NCBI GenBank assembly: GCA_965197795.1
Contig: OZ240228.1
Span: forward strand, 930,001 to 994,000
Source of the DNA: WHTK01 sp965197795
Lineage (GTDB): Bacteria > Chloroflexota > Dehalococcoidia > DSTF01 > WHTK01
DNA: 64,000 nt
Reading direction: 5' to 3'
Shown: piece by piece, positions 45,003 to 53,918 of the stretch
Layout of the letters: each line of letters opens with the position of its first letter
Numbering within the stretch: the first letter of the stretch is position 1
Translations under genes and position numbers: made by a program
Notes under the pieces: model-generated
Told to the model about the DNA's origin: nothing
Databases searched by the model: none
What the model saw: the letters and a program-made list of their open reading frames with translations, nothing else

Positions 45003-45281
45003 ATGGCCAAGAAGTTCGTCCGAGTGAGCCACCTTCCGACGGGAACCCGGCTTGCAGAAGGGCCGTTGGGCTGGGGCATCACGCCGTTCGAAGGCAACCT
45101 CTACACCAGAGCCAAGCACCTGAGGACGGGGTTTCAAGGTGAACTTCCTCCCGGGCTTTGCTTCTACAAGTTTCTCTACGTTTGGCTCAACCTGAGGGTG
45201 GACGATGAAACCTTTCGCAACCTGACCGGCGCTGCTGCTCCGAGCAGCGCCGGTCAGGCGCGTCCTTGTCGTCCTGGGTGA
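45003..45281 (+). CDS. Protein of unknown function with conserved-looking core, possibly truncated
   Basis: ATG 45003 with GGTGGGG upstream encodes MAKKFVRVSHLPTGTRLAEG, PLGWGITPFEGNLYTRAKHL and GLCFYKFLYVWLNLR, a Trp/Gly/Tyr-rich core that looks like a real domain. The last 20 or so codons run through a perfect 16-bp terminator-like hairpin (45221-45258), which is odd for coding sequence. The natural stop may have been lost by a frameshift shortly after residue 70. I cannot name the family. Confidence 0.45.
   Translation: MAKKFVRVSHLPTGTRLAEGPLGWGITPFEGNLYTRAKHLRTGFQGELPPGLCFYKFLYVWLNLRVDDETFRNLTGAAAPSSAGQARPCRPG
45221..45258 (+). terminator. Strong terminator-like hairpin
   Basis: Perfect 16-bp stem (45221-45236 with 45243-45258) and a 6-base loop, at the 3' end of the 45003 gene. 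Confidence 0.65.
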
Positions 45282-45455
45282 GGGTGAAGGACCAACACGC
45301 CCCGCATTTCGCCAACGACCCTTCCAATTACGAAGCCTCCGTCACCAAGATGGACCGTGCAATCCAGACTTAAGGCGTAGATCCTTCGGCTGGCGCCTCT
45401 GGATGACGGGATGCGCCTGCTTGTTTCGTCCCGAGCAAGAACGAGGAGAGAAAGA

Positions 45456-45530
45456 ATGACTGGCGACCTGGTGAAAGACAACCCGGACGCGTTACGGCGT
45501 GGTCCCGCACGCGTTAGGCTTGAGGACTGA
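45456..45530 (+). CDS. 24-codon leader ORF coupled to pyruvate kinase
   Basis: ATG 45456 has a good AGGAGAG site, 4-5 bases upstream, better than that of pyk itself. The frame (MTGDLVKDNPDALRRGPARV...) ends with TGA overlapping the pyk ATG (TGATG). This geometry favours translational coupling or a leader-peptide control of pyk. Confidence 0.4.
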   Translation: MTGDLVKDNPDALRRGPARVRLED

Positions 45531-46936
45531 TGACGAGACGTGAACGCCAGACGAAAATCGTCGCGACGGTTGGGCCGGCTACCGGCAGCGCTGATGCGCT
45601 GCGCGGCCTGATCGACGCGGGAGTGGACGTGCTACGCCTGAACTCCTCTCACGGCGATCAAGAGGAGAAGGCAGTCCAGATCGAGACGATTCGCCGTCTC
45701 GCCGCAGAAGCCGGGAAGCACGTGGCCATCCTGCTGGACCTGCAAGGGCCCAAGATCCGGGTCGGCCTGCTGCCGCCAGACGGCCTTGAGTTAATCGAGG
45801 GCCAGCCGGTCAGGCTCGTGTCTGGAGCAGAGTCGGAGGGGACGATCCCCGTGACCTACGCTGGCCTGGCGGATGAGCTCGCGGTCGGTGACTCGATATA
45901 CCTGGACGACGGCAGCATGCGGCTTCGAGTAGAGGTGATACGGGCCGGCGAGGTAGAGGCGCGAGTCATCGATGGCGGCAGGCTGTTTTCGGGAAAGGGC
46001 GTCAACCTGCCCGGCGCCGACCTGAAGACGCCAGCGGTGACGGAAAAGGATGAATCGGACCTGCGCTTTGGCCTAAGGGCAGGCGTCGATTTCGTAGCGC
46101 TGAGCTTCGTGCGCCGGGCGGAGGACGCGGAGTCGGCGCGCCGCATCATGCTCGAGGCAGGCAACGTAGTGCCGCTGATCGCCAAGATCGAGAAACACGA
46201 GGCGGTTTCGAATATCGATAGCATTTTGCGAGCCTTCGACGGCGTTATGGTGGCGCGCGGCGATCTGGGTGTGGAGCTGCCGCCGGAGAAGGTGCCGACG
46301 GCCCAGAAGCAGATCATCGATAAGGCCAACGCGATGGCAAAGCCGGTAATCACGGCGACCCAAATGCTGGAGTCGATGACACACAGCCCGCAGCCAACCC
46401 GGGCGGAGGCATCCGACGTGGCAAACGCCGTCGTCGACGGCACCGACGCGGTCATGCTCAGCGGGGAGACGGCGATAGGCGATTACCCTCAGGAAGCGGT
46501 CCGCATGATGGACCGTATCGCCCGCGAAGCCGAGCAGCGTATCGAGCCGCGCCTCCACGCCGGCGGCGCGCGCCGCTCGACAGCGCTGGCTTTCTGTACG
46601 GCGGCGGTGCACCTGGCCGAAGAGGTAGGCGCCTTCGGGTTGGCGGCCCTGACTCGGTCGGGCAGGACGGCTCAAACGCTGTCCAGCCTGCGCCCATCGA
46701 TGCCGATCTTCGCGCTGTGCGAAGATGGCGCCTCGGCGCGACGCCTGTGCCTCTGGCACGGTGTGTTTCCCTTGGTGACGGGACCGGCTCCGGCGCTAGA
46801 GGAAGCCTGGCAGACGATGACGCGGGAGATCAGCGCGACCGGGCTTGTGCCGGAGGGCTGCCGGATCGTCCTGTTGGGTCCGGCTCGCGGCTCCCGGCGA
46901 GGCCGGACCGACTTCATACGCCTCGTCAGCATCTAG
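45530..46936 (+). CDS. pyk: Pyruvate kinase
   Basis: 468 residues, near the standard 470-480. Motifs include TKIVATVGPATGSADALRGL, LDLQGPKIRVG, LDDGSMRLRVEVI in the B domain, the KDESDLRFGLRAGVDFVALS run, LIAKIEKHEAVSNIDSIL (catalytic lysine), MVARGDLGVELP, and KPVITATQMLESM. The C domain ends GPARGSRRGRTDFIRLVSI. It transfers phosphate from phosphoenolpyruvate to ADP in glycolysis, using K and Mg. The start overlaps the stop of a 24-codon leader ORF. It is intact in a neighbourhood of broken genes. Confidence 0.93.
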   Translation: MTRRERQTKIVATVGPATGSADALRGLIDAGVDVLRLNSSHGDQEEKAVQIETIRRLAAEAGKHVAILLDLQGPKIRVGLLPPDGLELIEGQPVRLVSGAESEGTIPVTYAGLADELAVGDSIYLDDGSMRLRVEVIRAGEVEARVIDGGRLFSGKGVNLPGADLKTPAVTEKDESDLRFGLRAGVDFVALSFVRRAEDAESARRIMLEAGNVVPLIAKIEKHEAVSNIDSILRAFDGVMVARGDLGVELPPEKVPTAQKQIIDKANAMAKPVITATQMLESMTHSPQPTRAEASDVANAVVDGTDAVMLSGETAIGDYPQEAVRMMDRIAREAEQRIEPRLHAGGARRSTALAFCTAAVHLAEEVGAFGLAALTRSGRTAQTLSSLRPSMPIFALCEDGASARRLCLWHGVFPLVTGPAPALEEAWQTMTREISATGLVPEGCRIVLLGPARGSRRGRTDFIRLVSI

Positions 46937-47029
46937 GCTGCAAGCGCGGGCCGCTTCGATGCATACTGCGGTGACAGATTCCCGTAGTCTCCACCAGGCA
47001 CTCTGATTGATTCAGGGAAGGATGCTTGC

Positions 47030-47977
47030 ATGCCAACGATGACGGGCGGACAGGCGCTGGTACAGCAACTCAAGCGCGAGGGCATCGACACGATCTTCGG
47101 GCTGCCCGGGGTTCAACTCGACTGGGCTTTCGACGCCGTTTACGAGGAACGCGATCACTTCGACGTCTACCACACGCGACACGAGCAGGCCTGCGTTTAC
47201 ATGGCGGACGGCTACGCTCGAGCCAGCGGCAAGATCGGGCTGGCGATGGTTGTGCCGGGGCCCGGGCTGCTGAACGCGGCGGGAGCGCTGTCGACGGCTT
47301 ACTCGGTATCGTCGCCGGTGTTCGTCCTAACGGGGTAGATCGAATCGAAGAACATCAACAAGGGAAAAGGACTCCTGCACGAGGTGGACGATCAGCTGGG
47401 CATGATCTCGCACGTCACGAAGTATCAGGCGCTGGCCATGAGCCCAGCTGAAATCCCGGGCCTGGTGCGTGAAGCGGTCACAGCGCTGAAAACAGGCCGT
47501 CCGCGCCCCGTCGAGCTCGAAGTGCCTCCCGACGTACTGGAAGCGAAGGCGGAGGTGAGGCTGCTCGATCCGGTTAACGCCGAGCGCTCGGAGCCGGACA
47601 GCGACCTGATCGAGAAGGCAGCGCAGCTTCTGGGCAAGGCGCAGCGCCCGATCATCTTCTGCGGCGGCGGCGTCATTTCCGCTGGCGCCTCGCAAGAGCT
47701 GCAGCGTCTGGGCGAGTCGCTGGAGGCGCCGGTGATCCAGAGCAGCAATGGCAAGGGCGCGCTCTCGGATCGGCACCACCTCTCCTTCCCGCTGCGTGGC
47801 ATGCGGGAGCTGGCGCCGGACAGCGACGTAGTACTCCTCGTCGGGACTCGCTTCGTGCAAGGCATCATGACTCACGCTCTGCCGCAATCTTCAAACCTCG
47901 TACTCAGCCCAGCGACTAAATCCATCGGCCGGCGACGGGTTCATCGCGGTGATGAGAACGATACAGCCAGGTATTGA
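47030..47977 (+). pseudogene. Thiamine-diphosphate enzyme (acetolactate synthase-like), nonsense and truncation
   Basis: From ATG 47030: GGQALVQQLKREGIDTIFGL, then YHTRHEQACVYMADGYARAS with the catalytic glutamate (HEQ), and GLAMVVPGPGLLNAAGALST. TAG replaces the glutamine usually found in LTGQIESKN (47336-47338). The same frame continues IESKNINKGKGLLHEVDDQL through the central domain (IIFCGGGVISAGAS) and diverges after SSNLVLSP near 47910. The C-terminal ThDP-binding domain (GDG...N) is missing. The enzyme would decarboxylate pyruvate or a related oxo acid; this copy cannot. Confidence 0.75.
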
Positions 47978-48200
47978 CGAGCGCGTGTTTGGCACGGTCG
48001 CGCAGCACGTGATTCCGGGAGGATGTCGCGCCGGTTATGATCCTGCCAGGGCAGTAGTCGGCCTTGACGCCGACATTGCCGAGTAGACCGCCCTGGCCGG
48101 CCGGTTCAGCAGGGCAGGGCCGCGATCATTAGGCCCCCCTGAGGTGGGCCTGACAGTTACGCGGCAGTCGAGCGAACCGACTGCGAGACAGGAGTTTGCC

Positions 48201-48524
48201 GTGGCTACGTACATCCTCCTCCTCACGCTGACGCCTGAAGGTCAGATCAAAGCGCTCGATGACCCGGACTACCTGCTGGGCGCCGAAGCCGAAATAGACA
48301 TACCGTCCGTACAGACGCTCGGCGTCTACGCGGTGCTGGGGGACTTCGACTTCGTGACGATCGTGGAGGCCGACGGCAACGACGCGATCGCGCGCTTCTC
48401 GCTGGAGCTTGGCGTGCGAGTCGGGGTTCACATCACGACGCTTCCGGTGGTGCCGGCCGCGCAGCTTGCTGACCGCACCGGACGACCGCATACGGTTGAG
48501 ACAATCGGCGAGGTGCCGGAGTAG
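48201..48524 (+). CDS. GYD domain protein
   Basis: 107 residues: ATYILLLTLTPEGQIKALDD at the start and YAVLGDFDFVTIVEADGNDA in the middle, a GYD ferredoxin-like domain (here GDFD). GYD proteins are short and of uncertain role. GTG 48201 follows CAGGAG by 6 bases; the upstream in-frame ATG lacks a site. Single gene. Confidence 0.75.
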   Translation: MATYILLLTLTPEGQIKALDDPDYLLGAEAEIDIPSVQTLGVYAVLGDFDFVTIVEADGNDAIARFSLELGVRVGVHITTLPVVPAAQLADRTGRPHTVETIGEVPE

Positions 48525-48615
48525 CACTCGCGGTATCGTCCAGCGATAGCTGGCTGAGGTGACGTTGACGGGCCTGAGAGGGTCAGGGCCGGGCTGGTGA
48601 TTCTGATTAGGGAGC

Positions 48616-48918
48616 CTAGGCCTGTCGTATGCGGCTGTTGATCAGCGCACCCCACGTCGCGACGGAGAAGGGCACGCAGTAGGTAAGCGATATCTTCCAG
48701 TAGAGCGACGCCGGGAAGTCGCCGTCCGCCAGAACGGTGCCCTGATTGATCGCGATGAGGATCGTCCCGACGACGATGGCGGTGAGAAACGATCGCCTCA
48801 GCATGGGAGGGGAACGCAGAAAACACCAGAAGCAGCGCGCACGTGCAGCCTGGATAAAGCCGGCGATGCGTTTGTTGCAAGCCGTGCGGAGGGTGCCTCG
48901 TTCGATCCCCAGCGTCAT
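48616..48918 (-). CDS. NrtS-like small membrane protein
   Basis: About 100 residues with two membrane segments: RSFLTAIVVGTILIAINQGT and SLYWKISLTYCVPFSVATWG. The paired 'VGTIL.AINQG' and 'LTYCVPF.VATWGAL' strings are typical of the short nitrate/nitrite transport-associated NrtS proteins. The start is uncertain between 48918 and an internal ATG at 48804; family length favours a start upstream of 48804. No nitrate-reduction gene is nearby. Confidence 0.6.
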   Translation of the reverse strand: MTLGIERGTLRTACNKRIAGFIQAARARCFWCFLRSPPMLRRSFLTAIVVGTILIAINQGTVLADGDFPASLYWKISLTYCVPFSVATWGALINSRIRQA

Positions 48919-49147
48919 CGGTTAGAGCTTGGCAAGCACGTCCGAGATTTTCAAGTGCTTTACTGGATCATGCTAATCGGCTAGCTTTGAATAATGCTCA
49001 AGCACACACGTGCACAACGAAGTGGATCCTGAGGATGCCGTGTATTGGAACCCCGATTACGACGACCCCAACCACTGACTTGGTTCCAACGAGTGGTTCT
49101 TCTTGGTTGACTAGCTGAAGCTCCCCGTTGACCGTAGACAACAGGAG

Positions 49148-49175
49148 GGAGGCTGCCCGACAACGGGCAGCCTCC
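49148..49175 (-). terminator. Hairpin, likely terminator
   Basis: Perfect 12-bp stem (49148-49159 with 49164-49175) and a 4-base loop, 83 bases after the stop of the minus-strand gene at 49258. Confidence 0.55.
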
Positions 49176-49257
49176 TGGACCATCGCCCAACTAACGGCTG
49201 CGACGATTAGGTGTCCATATCAATGTCGAATGCTCGTTAGAACCGGTAGCTTTAGTC

Positions 49258-49851
49258 TCACTCGTCCCAAACCAGAGAGTCGGAGGGCACCCAGCCTTCC
49301 GGCCCATCGTTCGAGCGCACATGGAACCACCAAGCTCCCTCGTCGCCGTCGATGCTGGTAACCCACGCAGCACTCGTCAGCGCCTCATTGACACGCACGG
49401 CGGTGACTATCACTCGCGTTCCGCCGCTCAAGGTTCCAATGCCGTTCACATCCCCCATCATCTCTTCCCCACAGGCGCCATCTAAGTAGCAGATGCGCCC
49501 TCGAGGAAGCACGCCGGGGTTTGCGCGAAGGTCGAGGGCATCGAGACCGTTCTTGACAGTTAGACCAACCTCATCATGGAAGGGTGGACGCTCAATCTTC
49601 GGCAAAAGGCCAATTGAAGAAAGAAGCCGCCTTCCCGTCGGAAAAGCACCAATGGTGCCAGGGAGATCTGTTTGCGGAACGGTGGATCTTGTCAGATGAA
49701 GCTCTCGGCCCTCGACATCTAAGCCGTACAGGTTCCACGGATCCCGAAGAACCCACTCTGCAGCTGCGATGTCCGGCCCGAGGTTGAGACCTGAGGTGCC
49801 TACCAACCTGCTTCGATAGGTGAACACACTCGGATCGTCATGCGTGGGCAC
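49258..49851 (-). CDS. Unknown protein with SH3-like C-terminus
   Basis: 197 residues in one frame. The C-terminal 70 residues (GTRVIVTAVRVNEALTSAAW, WWFHVRSNDGPEGWVPSDSL) look like a bacterial SH3 domain, which binds cell wall or peptides. The N-terminal part has short strand repeats (GRELHLTRSTVP; RANPGVLPRGRICYLDG), possibly more propeller. It overlaps by 14 bases a broken upstream frame and may be the C-terminus of that same gene rather than an independent one. Confidence 0.4.
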   Translation of the reverse strand: MPTHDDPSVFTYRSRLVGTSGLNLGPDIAAAEWVLRDPWNLYGLDVEGRELHLTRSTVPQTDLPGTIGAFPTGRRLLSSIGLLPKIERPPFHDEVGLTVKNGLDALDLRANPGVLPRGRICYLDGACGEEMMGDVNGIGTLSGGTRVIVTAVRVNEALTSAAWVTSIDGDEGAWWFHVRSNDGPEGWVPSDSLVWDE

Positions 49852-50990
49852 AGGAACTTGAGGCCAGCCGATCTCCGGCGCTTCGATTGGCCCTAGCGGC
49901 CAACACGTCCAGAACGCCCTCTGGTCGCACTATGGCGAATCCTACCGCCGCTTCCACCAGCAGCCCTGAACTATCACTCAACCATGCTTGTCGTCCTGGG
50001 GCGCTCCGCCCTATGAGTCGAGGGGGATTATCGAGCGCCAGGACCTGAATGGCTTTGACTACGATGTCGCCCCTCATAGCGCCCGCAACAACCACCGTCG
50101 GCCAGATTCCCATTGTTAGCTCGCGCCACGCCCACCAGTGTTCGTCGGGCGAGGGTACGGCATCTAAGGATGCGCCAGGAAGTATCGACTCATCTATTAG
50201 GACGCCGTCAACGAAGCGGTGGACAATCAGCGCTCTAGCTTCGTCGTCCGCCTAATGAGTCACCAACATACCCTGCCGGTCCCGGACAGAAAACAAACGT
50301 AGGCTGTCGCGCCCCGGAAGCTCCAACCCCATCGATGAGGCTGACCTCTCCACTCTGAAGGCCAACACGATAGAGCTGAGTCAAGCCGGAACTGCCTATG
50401 CCTGGGCAGACTCTCATCATCCCAAGCAGCAAGATACAACTGCTCCACATCGAAGAGCGCCCGGGCGAAACGTCGGCCCGTGAAGCGGGTATTGTGAACT
50501 CAATAGTCGTTCTGGGAGGGGCGAGCCGCAGGTTAACGACGCTGAACGAGGAGGTCTCTCGTGCGTTCAGCAGTACCAGACCATCGGCAGTCGGCCCAGC
50601 GACGACCTGCCAGCTGTGCAGATCAAGAACGTAGCTCTGGCTCGTCTCCCGCCTGGCGACGATCCAACGGGCCTCTGTGAGATCGACCAGCCAGATCCAG
50701 TGGTGGCTGGCGTCAACACCGTACTCCAGGGTCTCCGACGTGGTGGAGGGGACACTCCAGAATTCACCCATACCTGTCTTCGCGTCCGCGAGTACTACTC
50801 CGTAATCCGCGTCTGGCACTTGCCTGGGCCCCAAAGCTTGCCTCATGAAACCGTCGTCAACAGGTTCGAAGACCAGCGAACCGATTCTGGAGTCCGGGGA
50901 CTCATTTGCACTGGGCGTTTGGGACCCCCAGATGCCTGCCGGCTCGGGTCTGGATCAGTCCCCGAAACGGTCATCAAAACCGATCGCCCC
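49838..50990 (-). pseudogene. Decayed beta-propeller-like gene
   Basis: Several minus-strand frames carry repeats of the type FWSVPSTTSETLEYGVDASH, SYVLDLHSWQVVAGPTADGL, LYRVGLQSGEVSLIDGVGAS and LDNPPRLIGRSAPGRQAWLS, suggesting one long beta-propeller protein with an SH3-like end (49258-49851). Frameshifts near 50440 and 50250 and a TGA near 50960 interrupt it. Family not recognised. Confidence 0.45.
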
Positions 50991-51286
50991 AATTGCGACA
51001 AACAGAGCTTGCGGCTAGGATTGTGAATTTGAGAGTACTACCCTGCCGGCGCCACCAGCTTGATACTGTTGCTAAGGATAGATTCACTTTCCGCATTCGG
51101 ACCTCCAGGCGCCTGCAATTGCATGCGTCTCAGAGCGCGTCTCGGGATCGAGACTAGCACGCCTGCTCTGCCGCCTGAAGCTCTCTCCAGCGCCTTCAGC
51201 GGCCAACTGCTCGTGGATTCTCTACATTCAGGCAGCTTATTGACCAGTCGAGTTTAGGGTTACTGCGTCTACGATACAAGGAGATC

Positions 51287-51601
51287 GTGACTAGGTCGAT
51301 TCGAACATACATCTTGATCCGGAGGAGGAAACACCGTACCGCCTTGATTGCGGAGCTTTCGCAAGATCGCCGGCTCGAGGTCCGAGGGGTGTCATCTATC
51401 CGACGAACTCGGAGCGATTGGTCGGAACCCAGCCCGGGGGACTTGATCATCGCGGATCCAATGACCTTAGATGTCGCCGCAGGCCGTCAGACGTTGGACG
51501 AGCTTAAGCACTGGGTTAGCTGTGGAGTAGCGGTCATTCTCTACACGAGAGTCGCGAATCATTCCCTGTGGCAAGCCGCCGGCTTGCTACACTTCAGAGG
51601 G
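51287..51601 (+). CDS. Response-regulator-like N-terminal fragment
   Basis: GTG 51287 with AAGGAG just upstream opens about 105 residues: SIRTYILIRRRKHRTALIAE, then DLIIADPMTL and CGVAVILYTRVANHS. The spacing of the strand ends resembles a receiver domain. The frame then runs into the start of a decayed selenoprotein gene in another frame, so the 3' part is lost at a junction near 51600. Confidence 0.35.
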
Positions 51602-52792
51602 TACGCCTCCCGGATCTGCCCGCAGACTACGCCGATAACTTGCGCAAGCTGCCGCTGCCGGAGTTCGAATCGACCGCCTAGACGCCCGGACTGGATCTGA
51701 AGACGGCGCGCATCGCGATAATCTAGACGGCCGGCCTACACCGCGCCAGCGACCCGAAGTTCGCCGGCGGTTCTGCCGACTACCGTATCCTGCCGGCCGA
51801 CCTTGACTACAGCGAGTTGGCGCAGAGCCACGCCAGCATCAACTTCGACCGTAGCGGGTTTCAGCAGGACGTAAACGTTGCCCTTCCCACTCGAGCACCT
51901 GAAGCAGATGGCCGCCGACGGGGAAATCGGTTCCGTGGCGCAGTGGCACTACTCGTTCATGGGCGCCACTGACCCGACGCAGATGGCAGAGACGGCGCCT
52001 CAGGTGGCCAGGCTGCTGAAGGAGGATGGTGTGAACGCGGCCATTCTCATACCCGTTTGACCGAACTGTACGCGTGCCGTTGGCGGGCTCTCACACTACA
52101 TCGAGGCAGAAGGCGTCGCGACCGCGGGCATCAGTCTGGTCCAAGAACACAGCGAGCAGATGCACGCGCCGCGCACCCTCTGGGTACCGTTTGAATTGGG
52201 CCGCCCGCTGGGCCCGCCAAACTACGCCGAGTTCCAGAAAGACGTGCTGCGATCGCTGCTTGCCCTGTTCTCGCGCGATTCCGACCCGGTGATCGAGGAC
52301 TACCCAACGAATCGCCGGTCACCGATGAGATGGACATGGCCTGGAGCTGCGCGTTGCCGCTGCCGCCGCTGGAGCCCGCAGCGACGCCGGCCGAAGCGCT
52401 GACGCAGTCCCTGCTGCAGGAAGTCGGCAGTCTGGCGCCCTGGTACGCGGAGTCGATCCGCCGGCGCGGGCGCACGACGTTTGGCCTCAGCGGCCTGACC
52501 GCGAATCGTATGGACGAGATCGCTGAGTTCCTGGCCCGCATGGCCACTGGGGAGGATCCGGAGCCGCCGGAAGGCCTCGCCGATCCGATGCCGCAGGCGA
52601 TCCGGTTCATGGCGGACGACGTGAAGGCGTACTACATGGAAGCCGCCAACGAGCAGCCGGGAGCGCCACCGTTTCGCCGCCGAGCTCGCGGCGCGTACCG
52701 AGGCCAACGGCGGCCAGCCACCGTCGGGACCGCCGCCACCCAGCATGATCTCGCGTCGATTTGCCAAAAGGCCGCAGTCACTGGTTCACTAG
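51602..52792 (+). pseudogene. GrdB/PrdB-family selenoprotein, decayed paralogue
   Basis: The reading can be followed as RLPDLPADYADNLRKLPLPE, LKTARIAII, ADYRILPADLDYSELAQSHA, INFDRSGFQQDVNV, then FPLEHLKQMAADGEIGSVAQ, LLKEDGVNAAILIPV-U-PNCTR, GLSHYIEAEGVAT, LWVPFELGRPLGPPN and later MDEIAEFLARMATGED. The family is selenoprotein B of glycine/betaine/sarcosine/D-proline reductase. The UGA for Sec is at 52058-52060. Disabling changes: TAG for Trp (51688-51690 area) and for Ser (near 51732-51734), a one-base insertion near 51880, a deletion near 52300 and a late shift near 52670. The start codon is missing at a junction. It lies 80 bases before selD. Confidence 0.75.
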
Positions 52793-52871
52793 CGCGCATA
52801 CACGTCCAACCTGACCTAGAATCTAAGACGACCCGACAGGGCCTTTCTACTTCTACGGAAGGAGGTGGGTG

Positions 52872-53918
52872 ATGAGCCGCGAAGACGTAATCAGATTGAC
52901 CTCGCTGGCAACTTGCGCCGGTTGAGCCGGTAAGGCCGGACCCGGCATGCTGGCGCAGGTCCTGCGCCCTCTAATCGAGAAGTTCCGACCGGAAGACCAT
53001 CCGCGCCTCCTGGTGGGTGTGACGGACGACGCTGCCGTCTACCAACTGGACGACGAAACCGCGGTGGTGCAGACGGTGGACTTCTTCCCGCCCGTGGTGG
53101 ACGACGCCTGGACGTACGGCGCGATCGCCGCCGCCAACGCCATGAGCGACGTCTACGCCATGGGCGGCGAGGTCGTGCTGTGCCTCAACATCGCCGGCTT
53201 TCCGGAAGACCTGCCGCCCGAGATCATCACGGACATTTTCCGAGGCGGCGCCGACAAGGTCGCCGAAGCGGGCGGCATCATCGCCGGCGGTCATACGGTC
53301 ATCGATGCTGAACCGAAATACGGCATGGCGGTGATGGGCCTGGTTCATCCTGCTCAGGTGATGTCGAAAGAAGGCGCCCGGCCCGGTGACGCGCTGGTAT
53401 TGACGAAAGCGCTGGGGACCGGCCTCATCCTGACGGCAGCCAAGCGCGACCTGGCCGAGCCGGCGCACCTCGATGCCGCGGTAGCCAGCATGCTGACATT
53501 GAATCGACACGCTGCGCATCTGGCGCGGGAGGCGGACGCCCACGCCGTGACCGACGTGACTGGATTCGCGATAACAGGCCACGCCCTGGAGGTTGCCGAG
53601 CATAGCAAGGCGCGTATCGTCCTGCGGACCGGCGCGTTGCCGCTGCTGCCGGGCGCGCTGCACTACGCCATCGACGGCGTCGACTTTGGCGGCGTGAACC
53701 GCAACCGGGAGCACATCGCTCCCCGAATCGAGGGACTCGATGGCGTGTCGCCGGAGATGCAGCGCCTGCTGCTCGACCCGCAGACCTCCGGTGGTCTGCT
53801 GATCGCCGTCGATCCCTCCAAGGCCGAGGCACTGGTCACGGCGCTTCAAGGCGACGGCATGCCGGCCGCCATCGTCGGCGAGGTGCTTGAAGGCACTGGG
53901 CTGGCGCTGGAGCGCTAG
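52872..53918 (+). CDS. selD: Selenide, water dikinase with active-site selenocysteine
   Basis: 348 residues when the in-frame TGA at 52923-52925 is read as Sec. ATG 52872 has AAGGAGGT upstream. The N-terminus reads SLATCAG-U18-AGKAGPGML, aligning Sec with the catalytic Cys/Sec and Lys 21 with the essential lysine of SelD. The body has GVTDDAAVYQLDDETAVVQT, GAIAAANAMSDVYAMGGEVV, AGGHTVIDAEPKYGMAV and TDVTGFAITGHALEVAE, all SelD signatures. It makes selenophosphate from selenide and ATP for Sec-tRNA synthesis. A SECIS-like hairpin follows the UGA (52952-52968). It converges with selB, overlapping by 4 bases. Starting after the TGA would remove the catalytic site. Confidence 0.92.
52952..52968 (+). 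promoter_or_regulatory. SECIS-like hairpin of selD
   Basis: GGCGCAG-GTC-CTGCGCC: a perfect 7-bp stem with loop GTC, 26 bases after the UGA. The apex GCAGGTC-CTGC closely resembles the upper stem-loop of the E. coli fdhF SECIS. Confidence 0.65.

Noticed and set aside
7386..51734. Reassignment of UAG or UAA to an amino acid
   Set aside because: In-frame TAG/TAA replace different residues by homology (Tyr at 7386, Glu near 10353, Gln at 47336, Trp and Ser in the 51.7 kb pseudogene), and TAG/TAA also end intact genes such as pyk, selD and the aquaporin's neighbours. Random nonsense fits better.
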